The notes under the pieces were generated by a model that did no database searches, was not told the origin of the DNA, and saw only the letters and a list, made by a program, of their open reading frames with translations. From DAITAZ01 sp036824045 (GTDB taxonomy: Bacteria > Pseudomonadota > Gammaproteobacteria > Burkholderiales > Rhodocyclaceae), in the NCBI GenBank assembly GCA_036824045.1, contig DAITAZ010000012.1, positions 23,786 through 87,785 on the forward strand: a stretch of 64,000 bases of DNA, given 5' to 3'. Positions 9,318 through 18,561 of the stretch are shown piece by piece. Position numbers and translations under genes: made by a program. How positions within the stretch are numbered: position 1 is the first letter of the stretch; the number at the start of each line of letters is the position of its first letter.

Positions 9318-9752
9318 ATGAGTGAACCCCCTTTTTGCGGCCGGGTCCCCCATGACCGCCTGTACGACGCCAGCCTGGACATGTGGGTCAAGCTGGAAGG
9401 TGGGCTGATCCGCATCGGCACCACTGCGTTTGGCGCCCACCTGGCAGGCAAGATCGTCGCCTTCACCGCCAAGCCCAGGGGCGCGCGGGTCGAGGTCGGG
9501 CGCGGCCTGGGCACGGTGGAATGTGCCAAGACCGTGCTGGCGGTACGCGCGCCGGTCAGCTTCGAGTTGGTCGAAGCAAACGAAATGGCCGAAGAGCAAG
9601 GAGAACGGGTCGGGCTGGACCCTTATGGCACCGGCTGGATGGTACTGGGCCGGCCGACGGACTGGGCTGCCAACAGCGGGCGCCTGGTGAGCGCCGCCGC
9701 CTACCGGGAGCACGTGCTGCAGCTGGAACCAGGAGCACGATTCGATGACTGA
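9318..9752 (+). CDS. GcvH-like lipoyl-carrier-family protein
   Basis: This 144-residue protein resembles glycine cleavage H protein. The segment TVECAKTVLAVRAPVSFELVEAN (67-89) aligns with the H-protein lipoylation hairpin, with K71 at the lipoyl lysine, and DPYGTGWMVL (101-110) matches the DPYGxGW signature. No gcvT or gcvP is nearby, so glycine cleavage is an unlikely role. The gene lies behind the formate dehydrogenase and selenocysteine genes and overlaps a DsrE-like gene by eight bases. H-like proteins that act as sulfur-handling carriers are known from sulfur oxidisers. A role in sulfur or selenium transfer here is inference only. Confidence 0.75.
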   Translation: MSEPPFCGRVPHDRLYDASLDMWVKLEGGLIRIGTTAFGAHLAGKIVAFTAKPRGARVEVGRGLGTVECAKTVLAVRAPVSFELVEANEMAEEQGERVGLDPYGTGWMVLGRPTDWAANSGRLVSAAAYREHVLQLEPGARFDD

Positions 9753-10131
9753 GCCCCTCGAACCGGGCCTCGCCATCCTGGTATGGAGCGCCAGCGACCA
9801 GGACCCCGCCCGCTGCGTGACGCCGCTCATGCTGGCGCAGACCGCCCGGGCGCTGGACATGGAGGTGGAACTGCATTTCGCCGGACCGGCGGTGGCGCTG
9901 TTGCAGCCCAGTCTCGCCGCAAGCCTTTACCCCACCGCCACAGCGGAAAAATCCCTGCTGGACCACCTGAACGAGACCCTGGCGGCGGGCGTCCGGATAT
10001 TCGCCTGCGCCATGGCGCGTCAGGCGTATCTGCCGCCCGGCGCGGAACTGCTGGATGAAGTGCGGGCGGCCGGCATCACCGCCTTCACCGTCCGCAGCGT
10101 GGAGCCAGGGTGGCGCAGCCTGGTGTTCTGA
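9745..10131 (+). CDS. DsrE-family protein
   Basis: This small cytoplasmic protein of 128 residues has the DsrE/F-like fold pattern: a hydrophobic beta strand at the start (LAILVWSA), a helix with MLAQTARALDMEVELHFAG, and VRIFACAMAR with C88 at the position of the reactive cysteine in this family. A second cysteine is C24. Its start overlaps the GcvH-like stop by eight bases, so the two are almost certainly co-translated. DsrE-type proteins carry sulfur as persulfide; some relatives are linked to selenium metabolism. The substrate is not known. Confidence 0.7.
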   Translation: MTEPLEPGLAILVWSASDQDPARCVTPLMLAQTARALDMEVELHFAGPAVALLQPSLAASLYPTATAEKSLLDHLNETLAAGVRIFACAMARQAYLPPGAELLDEVRAAGITAFTVRSVEPGWRSLVF

Positions 10132-10137
10132 GCGCGC

Positions 10138-10782
10138 TCAGGCCAGTTCTGCGAGCACCGTGGTGGTGGCGGACACCTTGTCGCCAATGGCGACCTTGGG
10201 CCGGGCATCGGTGGGCAGATACACATCCACCCGCGAACCGAAACGGATGAAGCCGTAACGCTGCCCGCGGCTGAGCGGCGTGCCCGCTTCCACGTAACAC
10301 AGGATGCGCCGCGCAATCAGGCCGGCGACTTGCACACAGGTGACCTCCTGCCCATCCGTGGTGGTGATCCACAGGGCATTGCGCTCGTTCTCGGTGGAGG
10401 CCTTGTCCAGGGCGGCATTCACGAAGGCACCCGGGTTGTACCAGCGCTGCTTGACCACCCCATCCACCGGACTGCGGTTGGAATGGACATTGAACACGTT
10501 CATGAAGACGCTGATTTTCAGCGCTTCACGCTTCAGGTAGGGATCCTGGGTTTTTTCCACCACGACGATGCGGCCATCGGCGGGCGACAGGACGTTCTTG
10601 GCGCCCGCAGGGATCTCCCGGGCAGGGTCCCGGAAGAACTGGAGCACGAAGAGGGCGATCAGCCACAAGGGCAACGACCACCCAAATCCCGCAGAGACCT
10701 GCACGGCCACAGCGGCAATGACGGCACCGGCCAGGAACGGCCAGCCCTCGCGGGCAATAATCGGATGCGGATAATGGGACAT
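10138..10782 (-). CDS. psd: Phosphatidylserine decarboxylase proenzyme
   Basis: This enzyme decarboxylates phosphatidylserine to phosphatidylethanolamine at the inner membrane. The product is of the short bacterial type, 214 residues, with two N-terminal membrane segments (residues 12-50). The self-cleavage site is G182-S183 in RFGSRVD, which makes the pyruvoyl group of the alpha chain. The start is ATG 10782 (MSHYPHPII); an upstream in-frame extension is not family-like. It lies downstream of ilvC on the same strand behind a strong hairpin, and is convergent with the DsrE-like gene. Confidence 0.93.
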   Translation of the reverse strand: MSHYPHPIIAREGWPFLAGAVIAAVAVQVSAGFGWSLPLWLIALFVLQFFRDPAREIPAGAKNVLSPADGRIVVVEKTQDPYLKREALKISVFMNVFNVHSNRSPVDGVVKQRWYNPGAFVNAALDKASTENERNALWITTTDGQEVTCVQVAGLIARRILCYVEAGTPLSRGQRYGFIRFGSRVDVYLPTDARPKVAIGDKVSATTTVLAELA

Positions 10783-10814
10783 GGGCTCTTGGGGGGCGGG
10801 CGCCCCGCCCGGGG

Positions 10815-10853
10815 GAAAAAGCGGCTGCGGGCGCACCCGCCGGGTGCGCCCGC
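10815..10853 (-). terminator. Hairpin and T-run between ilvC and psd
   Basis: Perfect 12-base arms lie at 10827-10838 and 10842-10853 with a three-base loop. Read on the minus strand, the hairpin is followed six bases later by five Ts. It could reduce read-through from ilvC into psd. Confidence 0.55.
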
Positions 10854-10866
10854 AAGGATGAGGCGA

Positions 10867-11883
<1,017 letters not shown>

Positions 11884-11933
11884 TGCAAACCCCTCAGGAT
11901 GAATGGTTGGGCTAGACCCGCCAGGTGGCGGCG

Positions 11934-12425
11934 TCAGACCCGAAGAATGCGATCGCCGCGACCGATGCCGCAGACACCGGTGCGGACAGTCTCGAGGATC
12001 AGGGAACCGTCAATGGCTTCCAGGAACGCGTCCAGCTTGGACGTATTGCCCGTCAGCTCGATCACGTAGGTGGATTCGGTCACGTCGATGATGCGGCCAC
12101 GGAAGACATCGGCCATACGCTTCATCTCTTCCCGGTCCTTGCCGGTGGCCCGCACCTTGACCAGCATCAGTTCCCGCTCGATGTGGGCCGCTTCGGAGAG
12201 ATCCACCACCTTGACGATCTCCACCAGCTTGTTGAGCTGCTTGGTGATCTGCTCGATCACATCGTCGGAACCAATGGTAACAATGGTCATCCGCGATAGC
12301 GATGCGTCCTCGGTGGGCGCGACAGTCAGTGATTCGATGTTGTAGCCGCGGGCGGAAAACAGCCCGGACACGCGGGACAACGCGCCGGCTTCATTCTCGA
12401 TCAGCAGGGAAATGATGTGTCTCAT
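11934..12425 (-). CDS. ilvN: Acetolactate synthase small (regulatory) subunit
   Basis: This is the regulatory subunit that activates acetolactate synthase and confers valine feedback inhibition. It has 163 residues, the length of E. coli IlvH. An ACT domain occupies residues 1-75 (MRHIISLLIENEAGALSRVSGLF) and a C-terminal ALS regulatory domain follows. ATG 12425 was chosen over an upstream in-frame start because IlvN/IlvH proteins begin MRHIIS. Confidence 0.96.
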   Translation of the reverse strand: MRHIISLLIENEAGALSRVSGLFSARGYNIESLTVAPTEDASLSRMTIVTIGSDDVIEQITKQLNKLVEIVKVVDLSEAAHIERELMLVKVRATGKDREEMKRMADVFRGRIIDVTESTYVIELTGNTSKLDAFLEAIDGSLILETVRTGVCGIGRGDRILRV

Positions 12426-12596
12426 TGCGAGAACCTTATGGGAATTATGGGAAAAGTTGAGCGCTGAACCCACCCCTCACCGACCGGGCTGCCGGAAGCC
12501 GGTGCCCGCCGCGCCCCGAGCCGGTAAGCCCGGGACACCCGACGCTCCGGCATCCAGCCGGAACGCCCCGATCAGGGAAGGAAGTAACCGGAAACC

Positions 12597-14306
12597 TTAC
12601 AGGTCTTCCGCCGACAGGATCATCTCCGTCAAACCTTTGCCCCCCTGGACCATGGGATACACATTGGCGGTGGGGTCCACCTGGAAATCCAGGAAAACAA
12701 GATCCTTGGTGCGGCTAAAGGCCTCCCGCAGGGCGCCCTCCACATCCGCCGGCTTGTCCACCCGGATGCCCACATGCCCGTATGCCTCGGCCAGCTTGGC
12801 AAAGTCCGGCAGCGTGTCCATGTAGGACTCGGAATAACGGTTCCCGTGGAACAGTTCCTGCCACTGGCGCACCATGCCCAGGAAGCGGTTGTTCAGATTG
12901 CAGATCTTGACCGGCAGACGGTACTGCTTGCAGGTGGAAAGCTCCTGAATGCACATCTGGATCGAAGCTTCACCCGTCACCACGGCCACCGGGGCATCGG
13001 GATGCGCAAGCTTGACGCCCATGGCGTAAGGGAGCCCCACACCCATGGTCCCCAAACCACCGGAATTGATCCAGCGGCGCGGCTTGTCGAACTTGTAGAA
13101 CTGGGCGGCCCACATCTGGTGCTGCCCGACGTCGGAAGTGATGAAGGCATCGCCCCCCGTCACTTCCCACAGCTTCTGCACGACGAACTGGGGCTTGATG
13201 ATGTCGTCGCCCTGCTCGAACGCCAGGCAGTTACGCCCCCGCCATTCCTCGATCTGCTTCCACCAGTCAGCCAGCGCAGCCTGGTCGGGCGTGGTCTTGG
13301 CCGCTTCCAGCAGGCGCAGCAGGTCGTCCAGCACATCGGGCACATTGCCGACGATGGGTACGTCCACCTTGACCCGCTTGGAGATGGAGGAGGGATCGAT
13401 GTCCACGTGGATGATCTTGCGCGGCACCTGCCCGAAATGCTCGGGGCTGCCGATCACCCGGTCGTCGAAACGAGCACCGACAGCGAGCAGCACATCGCAA
13501 TACTGCATCGCCATGTTGGCTTCGTAAGTGCCGTGCATGCCCAGCATGCCCAGATTCTGGCGATCGGTTGCAGGGTAGCCCCCCAGCCCCATGAGCGTGT
13601 TGGTAATGGGGAAACCCGTCATGCGGGTGAGCCGGGTCAACTTTTCCGACGCGTCGGAGAGGATGACTCCGCCACCCGTATAGATCATCGGGCGCTTGGC
13701 TTCCAACAGCAACTGCACCGCCTTCTTGATCTGCCCCTGATGCCCACGCACTACGGGGTTGTAAGAGCGCATGGTCACCGGAACGGTGTAATCGAACTCA
13801 CACTGGGTGGCCGACACGTCCTTGGGGATGTCCACCAGAACGGGCCCGGGGCGGCCGGTTTTGGCCAGATGGAACGCCTTCTTGATGGTGACGGCCAGAT
13901 CCCGCACATCCTTCACCAGGAAGTTGTGCTTGACGCAAGGCCTGGTGATCCCCACCGTATCCACCTCCTGGAAGGCATCCTGGCCGATATAGGCCGTGGG
14001 CACTTGCCCCGTGAGGATGACCACGGGAATGGAATCCATATAGGCAGTGGCGATGCCAGTCACCGCATTCGTGACGCCCGGCCCTGAAGTCACCATCGCC
14101 ACGCCCACCTTGTCGGTCGAGCGCGCATAGGCGTCGGCAGCGTGCACGGCCGCCTGCTCGTGGCGAACCAACACGTGGCGGACCTGTTCCTGCTTGAACA
14201 TCTCGTCGTACAGGAACAGCACGGACCCGCCGGGATAGCCGAAAACATATTCGACCTTTTCTTCCTGCAGGCACCTGATTACAATTTCCGCGCCAGTCAA
14301 CACCAT
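12597..14306 (-). CDS. ilvB: Acetolactate synthase large (catalytic) subunit
   Basis: This TPP-dependent enzyme joins two pyruvates, or pyruvate and 2-oxobutyrate, in the first step of branched-chain amino acid synthesis. It has 569 residues starting MVLTGAEIVIRCLQEE. FGYPGGSVL and the TPP glutamate in RHEQAAVHAADAYAR are in the N-terminal domain; the TPP-binding GDxxxN-type motif appears as GEASIQMCIQEL...NLNN in the C-terminal domain. It is divergent from the sigma-factor gene and 171 bases upstream of ilvN. Confidence 0.96.
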   Translation of the reverse strand: MVLTGAEIVIRCLQEEKVEYVFGYPGGSVLFLYDEMFKQEQVRHVLVRHEQAAVHAADAYARSTDKVGVAMVTSGPGVTNAVTGIATAYMDSIPVVILTGQVPTAYIGQDAFQEVDTVGITRPCVKHNFLVKDVRDLAVTIKKAFHLAKTGRPGPVLVDIPKDVSATQCEFDYTVPVTMRSYNPVVRGHQGQIKKAVQLLLEAKRPMIYTGGGVILSDASEKLTRLTRMTGFPITNTLMGLGGYPATDRQNLGMLGMHGTYEANMAMQYCDVLLAVGARFDDRVIGSPEHFGQVPRKIIHVDIDPSSISKRVKVDVPIVGNVPDVLDDLLRLLEAAKTTPDQAALADWWKQIEEWRGRNCLAFEQGDDIIKPQFVVQKLWEVTGGDAFITSDVGQHQMWAAQFYKFDKPRRWINSGGLGTMGVGLPYAMGVKLAHPDAPVAVVTGEASIQMCIQELSTCKQYRLPVKICNLNNRFLGMVRQWQELFHGNRYSESYMDTLPDFAKLAEAYGHVGIRVDKPADVEGALREAFSRTKDLVFLDFQVDPTANVYPMVQGGKGLTEMILSAEDL

Positions 14307-14429
14307 CGCCGCACCACCACCAGATTGTTTCGGAAAAGCGCATAACCATACCGACGCGCCCAAAATTGGTCAAGGCTCCCGCTTTCGGGGCACTCCCGCA
14401 TTTCCGGCAGCATCAACAAGGACATAACC

Positions 14430-14999
14430 CTGGCTTCCCGAGTCGAACTGTCCGACTTTCTCGCAAGTGTCGAGAAGCGGGCATACAAACAGGCACTATT
14501 TACCCTGCGGGACGAAGACGCAGCTTTGGACGTGGTCCAGGATTCGATGCTGCGGCTATCGGAAAAGTATGGCGACCGCCCGGCGAACGAATTTCCGATG
14601 CTGTTCCAGCGAATCCTGCAGAACGCGATCCGGGATTTTTTCCGCCGCCAGAAGGTCAGATCGTTCTGGACGACCCTGCTCTCCTCGTTTACGGGCGGCA
14701 ACGATGACGACGATGACTCGGATCCGTTGGACACACTGGCGTCAAGCGACGGCTCGAACATGGCGGCATCGCCGGAGGATGACCTCCGCCAGTCGCAGAT
14801 CATGGCCGCCATCGAAAAAGAAATCTCGCGCCTTCCGCCACGTCAACGGGAAGCCTTCCTCATGCGTTACTGGGAAGAAATGGATATTGCCGAAACTGCA
14901 GCCGCCATGGGCTGCTCTGAAGGCAGCGTCAAGACCCATTGCTCGCGGGCTACTCACGCGCTTGCCACGGCGCTGAAGGCCAAGGGGATCACGCTATGA
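14430..14999 (+). CDS. RNA polymerase sigma factor, ECF-like, probable CTG start
   Basis: This sigma-70-family factor has 189 residues from the proposed start. Region 2 lies at about 10-75 (LASVEKRAYKQALFTLRDEDAALDVVQDSM and later FQRILQNAIRDFFRRQKV). An acidic linker with DDDDD follows at 91-120, then region 4 with an HTH at about 130-180 (LPPRQREAFLMRYWEEMDIAETAAAMGCSEG). The first internal start codon (TTG 14526) would remove part of region 2. CTG 14430 lies seven bases after AAGGA (14418-14422) and gives the N-terminus MASRVELSDFL, which fits the family as I remember it. No ATG, GTG or TTG is available between. The stop overlaps the next gene as ATGA. Confidence 0.85.
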   Translation: MASRVELSDFLASVEKRAYKQALFTLRDEDAALDVVQDSMLRLSEKYGDRPANEFPMLFQRILQNAIRDFFRRQKVRSFWTTLLSSFTGGNDDDDDSDPLDTLASSDGSNMAASPEDDLRQSQIMAAIEKEISRLPPRQREAFLMRYWEEMDIAETAAAMGCSEGSVKTHCSRATHALATALKAKGITL

Positions 15000-15373
15000 A
15001 CGAACTCGAATTTGCACGCAAGGTCAGACATCAACTTAATCTTTCCGCAGCCCATATCCCCCTTTCCACTCAGGATCGGCTGCACGGGGCCCGCCGCGCC
15101 GCTCTGAACAAGCAGCGGGTGCGGGTAAGCGGACTCAGCCTCGCCGGGTTTGCCGGCAGCGTCAGCTCCGGTTTCAGCGGCTCCGTGTTGCGCAATCTTG
15201 CCGGGGTTGTTGCGTTGATGCTGGGCGTGGCCCTCACTCATTACGTGACGTCCGAACTGGAAGCGGACGATCTGGCCGAAACCGACAGTTCGTTGCTGAG
15301 CGACGATCTCCCCATCAACGCTTACCTGGACCCTGGTTTCAATACATGGCTCGCCCACTCATCGGAGCCCTGA
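14996..15373 (+). CDS. DUF3619-type membrane protein, possible anti-sigma factor
   Basis: This 125-residue protein starts in an ATGA overlap with the sigma-factor stop. It has a basic cytoplasmic N-terminal part (1-60, LEFARKVRHQLN), one membrane segment (about 66-85) and an acidic outer tail (ELEADDLAETDSSLL). This is the topology of membrane anti-sigma factors, but there is no HxxxCxxC zinc motif. It matches the uncharacterised DUF3619 pattern. The anti-sigma role rests on position and topology only. Confidence 0.75.
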   Translation: MNELEFARKVRHQLNLSAAHIPLSTQDRLHGARRAALNKQRVRVSGLSLAGFAGSVSSGFSGSVLRNLAGVVALMLGVALTHYVTSELEADDLAETDSSLLSDDLPINAYLDPGFNTWLAHSSEP

Positions 15374-15867
15374 TTCTCGCAGGAACCCTGGCTGCCGGCA
15401 CTGCCGGCGCCGGGCTCCCGGAAACGGAAGCTCCTCGCTGGCATCAGCTATCGGTCAAACAGAAGGAAGTTCTCGCCCCTCTCGCAGAAGACTGGGACCA
15501 GCTCGACGGCGTGCGCCGGCGCAAGTGGGTGGGAGTCGCGGATCGGTTCTACAGCCTGACCCCGGATGAACAGGCGCGCATTCACTCCCGCATGCGCGAG
15601 TGGGCGCAGTTGAGCCCGTCCCAGCGTCGCAACGCCAGGGATCAGTACAAATCGCTGCGCCAGTTGCCGCCCGATCAGCGGGAGGCACTGATCCAGAAGT
15701 GGAACGAGTACGAAAACCTCTCGCCGGAGGAGAAGAAACGCCTCTCGGAAAGCCGGCCTACTCCCAAGGCATCGGCGGTTTCGCCGCTTGGTCTGCGCCC
15801 GGCGCCCCGCCCCGCGGCCTCTGCCAAGGCCGAACAACCCGGCGCTCCAGCCCGACCAGTGCCGTGA
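15346..15867 (+). CDS. DUF3106-type exported protein
   Basis: This 173-residue protein has a signal peptide at about 1-22 and a helical, charged body rich in W, Q and R (LSVKQKEVLAPLAEDWDQLDGVRRRKW, LSPSQRRNARDQYKSLRQLPPDQREAL). It has two to three repeats of a LTPDEQARI/LSPSQRRNA/LPPDQREAL/LSPEEKKRL type spaced about 20-25 residues, and a Pro/Ala-rich tail. This fits DUF3106, found in betaproteobacteria. It overlaps the upstream gene by 28 bases and the downstream gene as GTGA. The function is unknown; an envelope role tied to the sigma factor is inference. Confidence 0.8.
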   Translation: MARPLIGALILAGTLAAGTAGAGLPETEAPRWHQLSVKQKEVLAPLAEDWDQLDGVRRRKWVGVADRFYSLTPDEQARIHSRMREWAQLSPSQRRNARDQYKSLRQLPPDQREALIQKWNEYENLSPEEKKRLSESRPTPKASAVSPLGLRPAPRPAASAKAEQPGAPARPVP

Positions 15868-16334
15868 CAGACGTTTCCTCCCGGTGCCACGCCCCCCCCA
15901 GCGGGGAGCATGTCAAGCCGGCCACGCTCCGCCGCAGGCTGGCAAGCATGCTCTACGAAACCCTGCTGCTGGTCGGCGTCACGGCAATGCTATTCCTGTT
16001 CCCCCACTTGCTGGCGGGAATGTTCTTCCACCACGTGGCCAGCCCGGCATTGCTGGCCGGCCATCTGTTCCTTCTACTGATGGGATATTTCGTCTGGTTC
16101 TGGCAGCGGGATGGACAGACCCTCGCCATGAAGACCTGGCGCATCCGCCTGGTAGACGGCTCCACAGGCCACACCGCCGGTTACGGCCAGTGCCTGTTGC
16201 GTTACTCACTGGCCTGGCCAAGCCTGCTGCTGGGAGGGGTGGGCATCCTGTGGGCGCTGGTGGACAAAGACCGCCAGTTTCTGCACGACCGGATCGCCGG
16301 CACCCGGATACAGTTCGAACAAACGCCCGGCTAA
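15864..16334 (+). CDS. RDD-family membrane protein
   Basis: This 156-residue inner-membrane protein has three hydrophobic segments (about 31-52, 61-80 and 113-132) and the RDD-type ending DKDRQFLHDRIAGTRIQ. GTG 15864 overlaps the DUF3106 stop as GTGA. The acidic residue of the first RDD motif is Glu instead of Asp (MLYE). RDD proteins have been linked to transport and ion homeostasis but this one has no assigned substrate. Its stop overlaps the lptG stop on the other strand. Confidence 0.85.
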   Translation: MTDVSSRCHAPPSGEHVKPATLRRRLASMLYETLLLVGVTAMLFLFPHLLAGMFFHHVASPALLAGHLFLLLMGYFVWFWQRDGQTLAMKTWRIRLVDGSTGHTAGYGQCLLRYSLAWPSLLLGGVGILWALVDKDRQFLHDRIAGTRIQFEQTPG

Positions 16335-17413
16335 CGCCTGTCCACCGACCACAGCATACCGGCCGTCAGCAGGAGGAACAGCATTGCCGGAGCCAGGGCC
16401 GACATCAACGGCGGCCAGTCATTGATGATCCCCAAGCTTGACAGCAATCCGTTAAGCATGTGAAAGGTGATGCCGAGCATGATGCCCAGAAATAGCTTCA
16501 CGCTCACCCCACCCATCCGGTGCTGCAGGTAGGCGAAGGGAAGCGCCAAAGCCATCATGACCAGCGACGCCAGGGGATAGACCAGTTTCTTCCAGACCGC
16601 GATCTCATAACGCTGCGTGCGCTGGTGATTGTCCTCCAGGTGCCCGATATAGCGCACCAGTTGCGGCAAGGACATGCGCTCCGGGACCACCAGCAGCACG
16701 CTGAGTATTTCCGGCGTCAGCGCTGAGCGCCAGATCCAGTCGGCTTGCCGCTCCACACTGGCCTGGGCGCTGTCCAGACGCGTAGTCAGCACATTGCTCA
16801 ACCGCCACTCACCTGAGGGCAGATACTCGCCTTTCTCGGCCAGACTGATCGACTGCAAAGCCCAATCCGCGGCGAAAGCATAAATTTTGACCCCCCGCAA
16901 ACCGCCATCCGGAAGCACCAACTCGACATTGATGAAGCTGTGATCATCCTTGATCCAGGCTCCACTCCGGAAATCCTGGGCGACCACTGAACTGGTGCTC
17001 CGCAGGCGCATTTCCTGGGCCGCCCGCTCGGCCGGTGGCGCCACCACCTCCCCCAGCAGCAATGTCAGCATCACAAAGGGGAGGCCGATCTTGATCAGCG
17101 CGACCAGAAAACCCCGGGTAGCGAGGCCGGAGGCCCTCAAGACCGTGATTTCCGAGTGGCGCGCCAAGCCGGTCAACGCGTACAAGGTGCCGATCAGAAC
17201 CCCGATGGGCAGGAGTTCATAGAGCCGCCCCGGGAGGGTGAGCAGCACATAACCCACCGCATGGGCCAACTGATACCCGCCCTTGCCGAGGTCCTGCAAC
17301 TCATGCACCAGATCAAAAAAAGCAAAAAGCAGCAGGAACGCAAGCAGCACCACCGCCACGGCGGCGTAGATTTCCCGCGCAAGATAGCCCTCGAAGACCC
17401 TCAGCAGTTTCAT
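16331..17413 (-). CDS. lptG: LPS export ABC transporter permease LptG
   Basis: LptG is one of two membrane permeases of the LptB2FG complex, which extracts lipopolysaccharide from the inner membrane. It has 360 residues: two N-terminal and four C-terminal membrane segments around a periplasmic jellyroll domain. Conserved features include LPGRLYELLPIGVLIGTLYAL and SEITVLRASGL. It starts in a four-base overlap with lptF. Confidence 0.95.
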   Translation of the reverse strand: MKLLRVFEGYLAREIYAAVAVVLLAFLLLFAFFDLVHELQDLGKGGYQLAHAVGYVLLTLPGRLYELLPIGVLIGTLYALTGLARHSEITVLRASGLATRGFLVALIKIGLPFVMLTLLLGEVVAPPAERAAQEMRLRSTSSVVAQDFRSGAWIKDDHSFINVELVLPDGGLRGVKIYAFAADWALQSISLAEKGEYLPSGEWRLSNVLTTRLDSAQASVERQADWIWRSALTPEILSVLLVVPERMSLPQLVRYIGHLEDNHQRTQRYEIAVWKKLVYPLASLVMMALALPFAYLQHRMGGVSVKLFLGIMLGITFHMLNGLLSSLGIINDWPPLMSALAPAMLFLLLTAGMLWSVDRR

Positions 17414-18486
17414 TTTCGTGTTGGCAGCCAGGTGAGGGACATTCGACGGTAGTAAAGCAATCCAGCCGCCAGAAGCATCGCCAGATGCACCCCGACAAGC
17501 CCCAGTTCAAAGGCAAGCTTGCCTTGCTGAACCCAAGCCTGGCTGACACTGATGAAGTTGCTGTAAATCATGTAGACCAGGATTGCGACCACCAGATTGG
17601 AAGTGCGGCCTGCTCGCGGCCCGACAAAGGACAGCGGCACGGCCAGCAACGCCAGCGTCAGCGCAGACAAAGGCAGACCCAGCCGCCAGATGATCTCGCC
17701 CAGATTGGCGGGCGTCGGATTGGCCGCCAGCTCCCACACCGGCAGCAACTTCGGGCTGCCGTCCTGAATCGGCTGGCTTTTCAACTCCACCCGCACCGCA
17801 TACCGATCAAACTGCATCACGCCATATTCCGGCGTCCCCGGGTTGCCCTCATAGCGCCGGCCATTGAGCAAAACCAGGAAACGGTCTCCGTTCGCACGCG
17901 TTTCGGTATAGCCCTCCTCGGCCACCATCACCCCCAGACGCCCATGCTGGCGGGAACTGACGAAGATGTTGCGCACGTGGGCACCGTCTTCGGCCATCGA
18001 CTCGACGAAGAAGACCCGGTCCGCCCCCTTGGATTCGCGAAACACACCGGGAGCGAGATTGGTCACCTCCTCCCGATCATTCATGCGGTTACGGTACTCA
18101 GCGCTGCGCGAGAGCGCCCACGGGGAGAGGAACACCGAGAGCACCGCGATCGCCAGCACCAGCGGCATTGCAAAACGCGTCACCGGCCGTACCCAGGCCA
18201 ACAGCGAAAGGCCGGAAGAAAACCACACCACCATCTCCGAATCCCGGTACATCCGGGTCAGCGAAGTGAGCACCGAGAGGAACAGGGTGAGCGACAACAC
18301 CACCGGCAAGTAATTGAGCGCCCCGAACCCGAGCAGGGCCGCCACGGCCTCCGGCGCAAGCTTGCCCCCCGCCGCCTGATTGAGCAGCCGGATGAGCTGG
18401 GTGGTGATCAGAATTGCGAACAGCGCAACAAACACCCCGGCTGCGGTGGTGGAGAACTCCCGCGCAACCGCGCGCTGGTAGATCAT
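17410..18486 (-). CDS. lptF: LPS export ABC transporter permease LptF
   Basis: This is the partner of LptG in LPS export, 358 residues. The N-terminus MIYQRAVAREFSTTAAGVF and the membrane motif NYLPVVLSLTLFLSVLTSLTRMYRDSEM are typical, followed by the periplasmic domain and four C-terminal membrane segments. The stop overlaps the lptG ATG (TCAT on the plus strand). It is divergent from pepA across 75 bases. Confidence 0.95.
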   Translation of the reverse strand: MIYQRAVAREFSTTAAGVFVALFAILITTQLIRLLNQAAGGKLAPEAVAALLGFGALNYLPVVLSLTLFLSVLTSLTRMYRDSEMVVWFSSGLSLLAWVRPVTRFAMPLVLAIAVLSVFLSPWALSRSAEYRNRMNDREEVTNLAPGVFRESKGADRVFFVESMAEDGAHVRNIFVSSRQHGRLGVMVAEEGYTETRANGDRFLVLLNGRRYEGNPGTPEYGVMQFDRYAVRVELKSQPIQDGSPKLLPVWELAANPTPANLGEIIWRLGLPLSALTLALLAVPLSFVGPRAGRTSNLVVAILVYMIYSNFISVSQAWVQQGKLAFELGLVGVHLAMLLAAGLLYYRRMSLTWLPTRK

Positions 18487-18491
18487 CGTTT

Positions 18492-18520
18492 TTGACGGCC
18501 CCGGGGAGAATGGCGATAAT
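18492..18520 (+). promoter_or_regulatory. Sigma-70 promoter of pepA
   Basis: TTGACG (18492-18497) and GATAAT (18515-18520) are separated by 17 bases, matching the consensus at five of six positions in each box. Transcription would begin near 18527, about 35 bases before the GTG start of pepA. Confidence 0.65.
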
Positions 18521-18561
18521 CCACCGGATGCGCAGCACCCGCGTGAATCCTGGGAGAAGCA

